Of a DNA stretch of 5,790 nt, positions 1 to 5,107 are shown in pieces (position 1 is the first letter of the stretch; each line of letters begins with the position of its first letter). Source of the DNA: Halomonas sp. (lineage in GTDB: Bacteria > Pseudomonadota > Gammaproteobacteria > Pseudomonadales > Halomonadaceae); the NCBI GenBank assembly GCA_007129225.1, contig SKVX01000264.1:1-5790 (forward strand), read 5' to 3'. Both the position numbers and the translations under genes were made by a program. Below the pieces are notes generated by a model. That model ran no database searches, had not been told where the DNA came from, and saw only the letters and a list, made by a program, of their open reading frames with translations.

Positions 1-267
1 CTCCAGCACCCACTTACGGGTGCCGTCGCTGGAGGTGCCCTCATAGACCACCGCGGGCCCACGAATCTCGGCCACCTCGGCCAGGCGTGTGCGCAGCGCC
101 TTGGACAGGTTGGTCATGGCCGCGAAGTCGTCACAACCTTCGTGGTGAATCCATTTCATCACCTGGGCGGCACGAAACTTCTTCTCGCCGATGGAGAGGA
201 AGAACGCTTCCAGCTCCTCGCAAGTCATGCCGAGAAGGTTGGTGCGTTGGGCGGTGGTAGCAGTCAT
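1..267 (-). CDS. rlmN: Dual-specificity 23S rRNA/tRNA adenine-C2 methyltransferase RlmN, N-terminal part
   Basis: Partial gene: the first 89 codons are present, starting at the ATG whose first base is 267 and running off the window at base 1. The translation begins MTATTAQRTNLLGMTCEELE and continues with FFLSIGEKKFRAAQVMKWIHH (residues about 22-42), then DFAAMTNLSKALR and EVAEIR. This is the RlmN N-terminal accessory domain, close to the Pseudomonas protein as I recall it. RlmN is a cytoplasmic radical-SAM enzyme that methylates C2 of A2503 in 23S rRNA and A37 of some tRNAs. The CxxxCxxC cluster motif lies outside the window. No good Shine-Dalgarno precedes this ATG. Met14 is an alternative start, but it would drop the conserved NLL segment. 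It follows ndk by 100 bases without an evident own promoter, so cotranscription with ndk is likely. The ndk-rlmN order is common in gammaproteobacteria. Confidence 0.93.
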   Translation of the reverse strand, partial: MTATTAQRTNLLGMTCEELEAFFLSIGEKKFRAAQVMKWIHHEGCDDFAAMTNLSKALRTRLAEVAEIRGPAVVYEGTSSDGTRKWVLE

Positions 268-326
268 GGCGGTCAGCGTGTCTGTGGCAGAAAAATGGCG
301 GGGCAGAGTCGCTGCCATAGGGGGCT

Positions 327-361
327 GCTGATTTCTGTCGCGAGCGCAGCAATAAATCAGC
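327..361 (-). terminator. Stem-loop just after ndk (weak terminator candidate)
   Basis: Six bases past the ndk stop codon, the minus-strand RNA can pair GCTGATTT with AAATCAGC (8 bp) around a 19-base interior. The interior can itself form CTGCG/CG-A-CAG around a CTCG tetraloop. No T-run follows directly. A second, weaker hairpin further down (GGCAG/CTGCC, 302-316) is followed by TTTTT at 295-291. Together they could attenuate transcription between ndk and rlmN or protect the ndk 3' end. They are not a classical intrinsic terminator. Confidence 0.3.
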
Positions 362-367
362 GTTCCC

Positions 368-793
368 TCAGCGCGGGCAGATTTCGTCGGCACCGAAGAA
401 ATAGGCGATTTCCCGCTCGGCGGAGGCCGGAGAGTCGGAGCCATGTACGGCATTGGCATCGATGGTCTCGGCGAAGTCGGCGCGGATGGTGCCCGGGGCC
501 GCTTCCTTGGGATTGGTGGCGCCCATCAGGTCACGGTTCTTGGCGATGGCATCTTCGCCTTCCAGCACCTGCACGACGACCGGGCCGGAGGTCATGAAAC
601 CGACCAGATCCTTGAAGAAGGGACGCTCCTTGTGTTCGGCGTAGAAACCGCCGGCCTTCTCTTCGGAGAGGTGCAACATCTTGGCGGCCACGACCTGGAG
701 GCCGGCCTTCTCGAAGCGTGCAATGATCTCACCGATGGCGTTCTTGGCGACGGCGTCGGGCTTGATGATGGACAGAGTGCGTTCAGTTGCCAT
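368..793 (-). CDS. ndk: Nucleoside diphosphate kinase
   Basis: Full-length Ndk of 141 residues (E. coli has 143). It transfers the gamma phosphate from NTPs to NDPs through a phosphohistidine and balances cytoplasmic nucleotide pools. The start MATERTLSIIKPDAV is typical. The active-site block NAVHGSDSPASAEREI places the catalytic histidine at residue 117, the same number as in E. coli. Other family residues present are K11 in IIKPDAV, RPFF near 57-60, and R87 in KNRDLMGATNP. The ATG at 793 is chosen because GGAG lies 9 bases upstream and the family N-terminus begins here. An in-frame ATG at 835 would add 14 non-conserved residues. It is preceded by a 248-base gap from iscA holding a candidate promoter and a large stem-loop. 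Nothing odd is seen in the protein. Confidence 0.98.
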   Translation of the reverse strand: MATERTLSIIKPDAVAKNAIGEIIARFEKAGLQVVAAKMLHLSEEKAGGFYAEHKERPFFKDLVGFMTSGPVVVQVLEGEDAIAKNRDLMGATNPKEAAPGTIRADFAETIDANAVHGSDSPASAEREIAYFFGADEICPR

Positions 794-826
794 GGGGCCT
801 GTCTCCGTTGGCAGTGCGTATGGGGA

Positions 827-877
827 TAGCGCCACGCCGCGCAGGTCTCGAAGAGAAGCCAGCGCGGCGCGGCGCTA
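827..877 (-). other. Long GC-rich stem-loop in the ndk leader
   Basis: Bases 827-833 pair with 871-877 and 835-842 with 862-869. The one non-Watson-Crick position (834 against 870) is A-C on the plus strand but G-U in minus-strand RNA. This gives a continuous 16-bp stem with a 19-base loop, and TCTC/GAGA inside the loop can pair further. The element ends 33 bases before the ndk ATG and lies downstream of the candidate ndk promoter. No T-run follows, so it is not an intrinsic terminator in either direction. On the minus strand it begins GTAGCGCC, which recalls GTAG-headed REP palindromes, but no second copy is in this window. It could be a leader regulatory structure or a REP-like element. Confidence 0.6.
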
Positions 878-947
878 CGAATAAAGGTGCGTTTGACGTC
901 GCACGCCAGGGCGGCACGACGATTCAGCGCATGAACAGTGGGCGCAG

Positions 948-977
948 AGTATAACGCTCCCGGCGGGCGTTGAACAA
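948..977 (-). promoter_or_regulatory. Candidate sigma-70 promoter for ndk
   Basis: On the minus strand, TATACT (953-948, five of six to TATAAT) lies 18 bases downstream of TTGTTC (977-972, a weak -35). The GC-rich CTGCGCCCA follows the -10. Transcription would start near 941 and give a leader of about 150 bases that includes the 51-base stem-loop. The TATACTCTGCGCCCA block recurs with one mismatch at the trmJ promoter. Confidence 0.5.
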
Positions 978-981
978 TCGT

Positions 982-1015
982 CCAGCCCTCACGGGCGGAA
1001 CAATTGCCCGGCTGG
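982..1015 (-). other. Stem-loop downstream of iscA
   Basis: Twenty-six bases after the iscA stop, the minus-strand RNA can pair CCAGC with GCTGG (outer) and CGGGC with GCCCG (inner), with a 9-base loop and a 3'-side bulge. No T-run follows, so Rho-independent termination is doubtful. It may define the 3' end of the iscRSA transcript or simply stabilise it. The ndk -35 element begins five bases further on. Confidence 0.35.
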
Positions 1016-1041
1016 CGCGGCAGTGGGCCTGGGTGAACGCG

Positions 1042-1368
1042 TCACACCGTGAAACTTTCCCCGCAGCCGCACTGGTCCTTGACGTTGGGGTTGTTGAAGC
1101 GGAAGAAGCGGTTGAGCCCCTCCGAGACATAGTCGACCTCGCTGCCGTCGAGCATCTCGAGCGCATCGGGGGCAACGAAGACGGTCACGCCGTGATCCTC
1201 GAAGGCGATGTCGTCATTCGCCGCTTCGTCGGCGAAGTCGAGGACATAGCTGTAGCCCGAGCAGCCGCTGGGCTTGACCGAGACCCGCAGGCCCAGTCCC
1301 TGGCCGCGCTCCTCGAGCACCCGTTGGATCTGCTCGGCGGCGGCGGTGGTGATCGAAAGGTGCGCCAT
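1042..1368 (-). CDS. iscA: A-type iron-sulfur cluster carrier IscA
   Basis: A 108-residue protein of the A-type carrier family (E. coli IscA has 107). It binds or transfers Fe-S clusters to apo-proteins in the cytoplasm. The three ligand cysteines are visible: C36 in KPSGCSGYSYVLDF, and C100 and C102 in NPNVKDQCGCGESFTV. The C-terminal signature and the GLRVSVKPSGCSG stretch resemble IscA more than ErpA or SufA. The start at 1368 is chosen because AGGAG lies 7 bases upstream. The ATG at 1374 is only one base from the same AGGAG. The gene lies 34 bases after iscS and is the last gene of iscR-iscS-iscA, with no iscU between. With no scaffold gene next to it, its usual donor partner is not obvious from this locus. 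Confidence 0.96.
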   Translation of the reverse strand: MAHLSITTAAAEQIQRVLEERGQGLGLRVSVKPSGCSGYSYVLDFADEAANDDIAFEDHGVTVFVAPDALEMLDGSEVDYVSEGLNRFFRFNNPNVKDQCGCGESFTV

Positions 1369-1402
1369 CGTCATTCTCCTGCTTGTGTGGGGGCTTGGCC
1401 GC

Positions 1403-2551
1403 CTAGCGGCGCAGGCCCGGAAGAGCATGTTGCAGGGCATCCAGTGCCCTGTCGATATCGGCTTCGGTGGTGAATCGGCCGAAACTGAAGCGAAGCGATG
1501 CCAGCGCCAGAGGGCGAGGCACGCCGATACCCTTCAATACATAGGATGGCTCAACGCTCGCCGAGTTGCAGGCCGAACCGGTCGAAAGCGCGATGTTGCG
1601 CAGCGCCATCAGCAGCGACTCGCCGTCGACACCCTCGAAGGCGAGGTTGAGAATATTGGGAACCGAGACATCGACGGCGGTGTTGCGATGAATGCCGTCC
1701 AGGTTGGAGAGGCCTTCGAGCAGCCGGTTCCGCAGCGCCAGGATGCGGGTCTGGTCGGCTTCACCCTCCCGGGCGGCCAGGGCGAAGGCTTCACCCATGC
1801 CGGCGATCTGGTGAGTCGGCAGGGTGCCGGAGCGCATGCCTCGCTCATGCCCGCCGCCGTGAATCAGCGGTGCCAGGCGGATATCCGGGCTGCGCCTGAC
1901 GTAGAGAACGCCCACGCCCTTGGGGCCGTAGACCTTGTGGCCGGATAGCGACATCAGGTCGATACCGAGTGCGGTGACATCAAGGGGTATGCGTCCCACT
2001 GCCTGGGCTGCATCGACATGGAACAGGGCGCCGCCGGCATGCGCAACCTCCGCCAGCCCCGCCAGGTCATGGATGCAGCCCAGCTCATTGTTGACCGCCA
2101 TCAGCGAGACCAGGACCGTATCGGTACGCATGGCATCGCGCAGTTGTTCGGGGGTGACGCGCCCGTCTCGCGCCGGGGTCAGCCAGGTGACCTCGAACCC
2201 TTCGGCTTCCAGCGCCAGGGCGGTGTCCACCACCGCCTTGTGCTCGACGATCGAGGTGATCAGATGGCCGCCCCTGCTGCGGTTGGCCCGCATATAGCCG
2301 ATCAGCGCCAGGTTGTCGGCCTCGGTGGCGCCGCTGGTCCAAACGATCTCGCGCGGGTCGGCGCCGATCAGGTCGGCGACCTGGCGGCGGGCACTCTCAA
2401 CGGCCTGTTCCGCCTGCCAGCCGAGCATATGGCTGCGCGAGGCGGGGTTGGCGAAGATGCCGTCCAGGGTGAGATGGCGCTGCATCACATCGGCGACCCG
2501 GGGGTCGACCGGGGTGGTGGCGGCATAGTCGAGATAGACAAGGTCACTCAT
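1403..2551 (-). CDS. iscS: Cysteine desulfurase IscS lacking the C-terminal tail
   Basis: A pyridoxal-phosphate enzyme that converts cysteine to alanine and holds the sulfur as a persulfide for Fe-S clusters and tRNA thiolation. Visible residues are YLDYAATTPVDPRV near the N-terminus, H104 in VEHKAV, D180 in HVDA, the PLP-binding K206 in SGHKVYGPKG, HGGGHERGMRSGTLP (231-245), and the catalytic C328 in GSACNSAS. Key positions carry E. coli IscS numbering. The group I loop and high similarity exclude SufS and NifS-only types. The protein has 382 residues against 404 in E. coli. It stops at ...HALPGLRR, so the final 23 or so residues (after E. coli GRLR), known to contact IscU, are missing. The stop is followed by iscA, not iscU. 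The start lies 49 bases after iscR and only a distant GGAG is visible, so translation may be modest. Confidence 0.97.
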   Translation of the reverse strand: MSDLVYLDYAATTPVDPRVADVMQRHLTLDGIFANPASRSHMLGWQAEQAVESARRQVADLIGADPREIVWTSGATEADNLALIGYMRANRSRGGHLITSIVEHKAVVDTALALEAEGFEVTWLTPARDGRVTPEQLRDAMRTDTVLVSLMAVNNELGCIHDLAGLAEVAHAGGALFHVDAAQAVGRIPLDVTALGIDLMSLSGHKVYGPKGVGVLYVRRSPDIRLAPLIHGGGHERGMRSGTLPTHQIAGMGEAFALAAREGEADQTRILALRNRLLEGLSNLDGIHRNTAVDVSVPNILNLAFEGVDGESLLMALRNIALSTGSACNSASVEPSYVLKGIGVPRPLALASLRFSFGRFTTEADIDRALDALQHALPGLRR

Positions 2552-2600
2552 GGGCTCGCGGGCGTCTCCATGCGGGGGCTTGTGTGGTGTCCGTCGGCGT

Positions 2601-3071
2601 TCAGGGTGTAGAGGTCAGGATGGTATTGGCATCCAGTCGCCCGCGTTGGCGCTTGGCGATCCGGCGAACATCGCCATTCTCCACCAGCTGGCCGAGGGTG
2701 ATGCCGTCGAGAAAGCCATGGATCTGCTCGGAGAGGTCACACCACAGGTGGTGGGTCAGGCAGGTATCGCCTTGCTGGCAGTCCGACAGCCCCTGGCAGC
2801 GGGTGGCATCCACCGATTCGTCCACTGCGTCGATCACCTTCGCCACCGAGATCTCCTCGGCCGGCAGCGCCAGCAGGTAGCCGCCGCCAGGGCCGCGAAC
2901 GCTCTTGACCAGCGCCGCGCGGCGCAGCCGTGCGAAGAGCTGCTCGAGATAGGGCAGCGAGATCTGCTGGCGACGGGAGATGTCGGCCAGGCAAGTGGGG
3001 CCTTTGTCGCTGTGCAGGGCCAGGTCGAGCATGGCGGTGACGGCGTAGCGCCCCTTGGTTGTCAAACGCAT
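2601..3071 (-). CDS. iscR: Fe-S cluster sensing transcription factor IscR (Rrf2 family)
   Basis: A 156-residue Rrf2-family regulator (E. coli IscR has 162). When loaded with [2Fe-2S] it represses the isc promoter, and apo-IscR controls other sites. The start MRLTTKGRYAVTAMLDLAL is characteristic and lies 9 bases after AGAGG. An upstream ATG at 3092 would add seven unconserved residues. The helix-turn-helix covers about residues 28-50 and the wing is SVRGPGGGYLL (58-67). E43, which lets E. coli IscR discriminate site types, is kept in YLEQLF. The cluster ligands C92, C98, C104 and H107 occur at the E. coli positions within ESVDATRCQ and DTCLTHHLW. It heads iscR-iscS-iscA, and a matching operator lies in its own promoter, so negative autoregulation by cluster status is expected. 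The C-terminal tail differs from E. coli and is probably disordered. Confidence 0.97.
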   Translation of the reverse strand: MRLTTKGRYAVTAMLDLALHSDKGPTCLADISRRQQISLPYLEQLFARLRRAALVKSVRGPGGGYLLALPAEEISVAKVIDAVDESVDATRCQGLSDCQQGDTCLTHHLWCDLSEQIHGFLDGITLGQLVENGDVRRIAKRQRGRLDANTILTSTP

Positions 3072-3148
3072 GGGAGCGTACCTCTGCGCCATCGGTTGGT
3101 GTGGCGCTCAATGTGGCGAGGCCGGCGGGCCACGGGAGTCAGAGCGCC

Positions 3149-3178
3149 ATTATGGTAAAGCCCGAGTGTTCCGGTCAA
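3149..3178 (-). promoter_or_regulatory. iscRSA promoter
   Basis: On the minus strand, TTGACC (3178-3173, five of six to TTGACA) and CATAAT (3154-3149, five of six to TATAAT) are separated by 18 bases. The start point would be near 3142, giving a leader of about 70 bases before iscR. The -35 overlaps the cysE stop codon, so iscRSA can be transcribed separately from cysE. Confidence 0.7.
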
Positions 3179-3182
3179 CCAT
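3158..3182 (-). promoter_or_regulatory. Type 1 IscR operator over the iscR -35 region
   Basis: Read on the minus strand, the 25-base site has half-sites ATGGTTGACC and ACTCGGGCTT separated by five bases. Against the published type 1 consensus halves ATASYYGACT and AGTCRRSTAT, I count eight of ten and seven of ten matches with the correct 10-5-10 layout. It covers the -35 hexamer, where bound holo-IscR would block RNA polymerase, and extends into the last codons of cysE. Only one such site is clear. A CTGACT at about 3138-3143 looks like an isolated half-site. Confidence 0.65.
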
Positions 3183-4038
3183 TGCGCTGCTGGGTATCGC
3201 CCTTGTCGTCCTCTCCCGGTGTGTGCTGGGCCGGCTTGGTCGGGCCGCAGCAGGCATCGACATCGTCGAGGATATCGGCGAAATCCTCGTCGCGCAGCTC
3301 GGGCAGGCGGCCGTCCCGGTAGCTGGCGTCGAGCTTGCGCAGCGTGCCGCACATGCGCTCGATGCGCTCGTCCACGGCATGCATGTGGTCGAGCATCGCC
3401 TGGATGGAGCGTGCCACAGGGTCGGGCATGTCCTCGCTGACACCGTAGGCGTCGAAGCCGAACTTCTGGCAGATCGCCTCGCGCCGTGCCGGGTCGATAT
3501 CGAGGGCGGCGGCCACGTCGGGCTCCTCGCGCTTGACGATCTTGCCGGGAATGCCCACCACCGTGGCGCCGGCTGGCACCTCCTTGGTCACCACCGCATT
3601 GGAGCCCACCTTGGCTCCGGCACCCACCGTGAACGGACCGAGGATCTTGGCCCCTGCCCCGACGATCACCCCCTGTTCCAGAGTCGGGTGGCGCTTTCCC
3701 TTGTGCCAGCTGGTGCCGCCCAGGGTGACACCCTGGTAGAGGGTGACGTCATCGCCCACCTCGGCTGTCTCGCCGATCACCACCCCCATGCCGTGGTCGA
3801 TGAAGAAACGGCGGCCGATCTTCGCCCCGGGATGAATCTCGATGCCGGTCAGCCAGCGCGAGAAGGTCGACAGGGTGCGCGCCAGCCACTTGAGGTGTTT
3901 CTTCCAAAGCCAGTGTGCCAGGCGATGAAGCAGCAAGGCATGCAGGCCCGGATAGTTGGTCAGCACTTCCAGGAAGTTGCGTGCCGCCGGGTCACGGGCG
4001 AATACGCTGTTGATGTCCTCGCGCAGGCGTTGAAACAT
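3175..4038 (-). CDS. cysE: Serine O-acetyltransferase
   Basis: A 287-residue left-handed beta-helix acetyltransferase. It makes O-acetylserine from serine and acetyl-CoA, the committed step of cysteine synthesis in the cytoplasm. It is the short-N-terminus type found in Pseudomonas and Bacillus, not the E. coli type. Diagnostic segments are NFLEVLTNYPGLHAL, TGIEIHPGAKIGRRFFIDHG, GVVIGETAEVGDDVTLYQGV and TSWHKGKRHPTLE. Likely catalytic residues are H82 (in IDHGMG, equivalent to E. coli H158) and H117 (in RHP, equivalent to H193). Hexapeptide turns run from about 65 to 165. A C-terminal extension from about 175 contains GFDAYGVSEDMPDPVAR and an acidic end with a CC pair at 263-264. The start at 4038 has AAGGA 7 bases upstream. 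It lies 87 bases after trmJ, and its 3' end overlaps the iscR operator. Making the cysteine precursor next to the cysteine-consuming IscS is a sensible pairing. Confidence 0.96.
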   Translation of the reverse strand: MFQRLREDINSVFARDPAARNFLEVLTNYPGLHALLLHRLAHWLWKKHLKWLARTLSTFSRWLTGIEIHPGAKIGRRFFIDHGMGVVIGETAEVGDDVTLYQGVTLGGTSWHKGKRHPTLEQGVIVGAGAKILGPFTVGAGAKVGSNAVVTKEVPAGATVVGIPGKIVKREEPDVAAALDIDPARREAICQKFGFDAYGVSEDMPDPVARSIQAMLDHMHAVDERIERMCGTLRKLDASYRDGRLPELRDEDFADILDDVDACCGPTKPAQHTPGEDDKGDTQQRNG

Positions 4039-4125
4039 GCGACGGTCCTTGGGGTGGGGGTTGGGCGGAGCCGATATGGCATCTGTCGGGGTAACTTCTC
4101 ATATTGGGGGCGCAGGGGGGCGCCT

Positions 4126-4917
4126 TCAAGGCGATGGGGTGTCACTGTCGTCGGATTCGTGCCGTGGTCCATCCTGTGCAGAAGCTACCTGCTTCTCTGT
4201 TGCGGTGAGAATGCCGCGCAGGATGTTTAGCTCCATGCGCTCGGGACGGGCCCTGAGGGTGAAGCGACGCAGTCGTGCCATCAGTTGTCGGGGCAGGGCC
4301 GGGTCATGAAAGCCGATGGCGATCAGGGTGCGCTCCAGATGACCGAAGTAGTGCTCCAGCTCCTCGTGGCTGGCCATTGGCTGGTTGGGCTCGGCTTCGC
4401 TGCCTTCTGGCTCTTCCTGTTGAGCCAGCCAGGCCAGGCGGCACTCGTAGGCCAGCACCTGGACCGCGGCGGCCAGGTTGAGCGAGCTGAAGTCCGGGTT
4501 GGTCGGGATATGGACATGGGCATGGCAGCGCTGCAGTTCGGCATTGGAGAGGCCGCTGTCTTCGCGGCCGAACACCAGCGCGACCCGCGATTCGGCGCCG
4601 GACAGCTCTTTCGGCAGACGGGCTCCCAGCGTCCGCGGGGTTATCATCGGCCAGGGCAGGGTGCGTGAGCGGGCGCTGGCACCAACCACCAGGGTGCAGT
4701 CGGCAACGGCCTGTTCCAGGGTCTCGGCCCGGCGGGCGCCATGCACGATAGTGTCGGCACCGGAGGCCCGGGAAATGGTTTCGCTGGTCAGCGGCTCGCA
4801 GCGCGGTGCCACCAGGGCCAAGTCGGCAAGCCCCATGTTGTGCATGGCGCGGGCGGTACCGCCGATATTGCCGGGATGGCTGGTGCCGATCAGAACGATG
4901 CGGATGCGGTCGAGCAT
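4126..4917 (-). CDS. trmJ: tRNA (cytidine/uridine-2'-O-)-methyltransferase TrmJ
   Basis: A 263-residue SPOUT-family methyltransferase (E. coli TrmJ has 246) that methylates the 2'-OH of nucleotide 32 of certain tRNAs using S-adenosylmethionine. The N-terminal catalytic domain shows motif 1 TSHPGNIGGTARAMHNMGL with the conserved R23, then SARSRTLPWPM (81-91), motif 2 VFGREDSGLSN (115-125) and the knot motif 3 PTNPDFSSLNLAAAVQVLAYE (138-158). After an acidic linker (168-178), the C-terminal helical part has LEHYFGHLERTLIAIGF and RARPERMELNILRGIL, as in E. coli. The C-terminal tail is longer, acidic and serine-rich. The start at 4917 has CAGGA 5 bases upstream. The gene diverges from suhB, an arrangement also seen in E. 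coli. Confidence 0.96.
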   Translation of the reverse strand: MLDRIRIVLIGTSHPGNIGGTARAMHNMGLADLALVAPRCEPLTSETISRASGADTIVHGARRAETLEQAVADCTLVVGASARSRTLPWPMITPRTLGARLPKELSGAESRVALVFGREDSGLSNAELQRCHAHVHIPTNPDFSSLNLAAAVQVLAYECRLAWLAQQEEPEGSEAEPNQPMASHEELEHYFGHLERTLIAIGFHDPALPRQLMARLRRFTLRARPERMELNILRGILTATEKQVASAQDGPRHESDDSDTPSP

Positions 4918-4957
4918 GGTGGTCCTGCCTGTCGCGTCACGGGAAAATTGGGCGCAG

Positions 4958-4966
4958 AGTCTACCA
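4958..4966 (-). promoter_or_regulatory. Extended -10 promoter of trmJ
   Basis: On the minus strand TGGTAGACT has the TGn extension in front of a four-of-six -10 (TAGACT). It is followed by the GC-rich CTGCGCCCA, also seen at the ndk promoter. No convincing -35 is visible. The -10 lies about 41 bases upstream of the trmJ ATG. Confidence 0.4.
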
Positions 4967-5002
4967 TGTCCGCTCGTGGCGATGGCACAGTCGGAGCAAT
5001 TC

Positions 5003-5011
5003 TGCTAGGAT
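5003..5011 (+). promoter_or_regulatory. Extended -10 promoter of suhB
   Basis: TGCTAGGAT has the TGn extension and a four-of-six -10 (TAGGAT), followed by a GC-rich discriminator TCGCGCC. A -35 is not clear. Initiation near 5018 would give a leader of about 90 bases that contains the boxA. Confidence 0.4.
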
Positions 5012-5071
5012 TCGCGCCGATACGTTCGACCCGCACCTTTCGCCTCGTTCGTCTCGTCGTTCGAACTAGCC

Positions 5072-5083
5072 TGTTCTTTAACA
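5072..5083 (+). promoter_or_regulatory. boxA antitermination element in the suhB leader
   Basis: TGTTCTTTAACA differs from the E. coli rRNA-operon boxA (TGCTCTTTAACA) at one pyrimidine. boxA RNA is bound by NusB-NusE, which with SuhB forms the Nus factor complex. The element lies 24 bases before the suhB ATG and 13 bases before its AAGG ribosome binding site (5097-5100). In E. coli a boxA in the suhB leader mediates autoregulation, so the same role is inferred here. No rRNA gene is in the window that could otherwise explain it. Confidence 0.75.
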
Positions 5084-5107
5084 CCACCGACGCTCCAAGG
5101 CCCGATC

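Noticed and set aside
794..835. An N-terminal extension of ndk to the ATG at 835
   Set aside because: The extra 14 residues are not in the family and would place the start inside the leader stem-loop. The ATG at 793 has a good ribosome binding site.
2548..2571. A seven-codon minus-strand leader peptide whose TGA overlaps the iscS ATG
   Set aside because: It has no ribosome binding site and no regulatory codon pattern, so chance is the simpler explanation.
3113..3133. A GTGGC/GCCAC hairpin with inner GGCC pairing in the iscR leader
   Set aside because: The stem is short in very GC-rich DNA and has no T-run or known riboswitch features.
3134..3158. A second IscR site downstream of the iscR -10
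   Set aside because: Only CTGACT of one half matches. The other half bears no resemblance to the consensus.
3055..4230. A 391-codon open frame on the plus strand opposite cysE and iscR
   Set aside because: It is antisense to two genes with clear family motifs, its translation has no recognisable domain, and long antisense frames are common in GC-rich DNA.
5023..5066. Three CGTTCG repeats and a GTTCGAAC palindrome in the suhB leader
   Set aside because: They are short, irregularly spaced and compatible with chance. No operator family was recognised.
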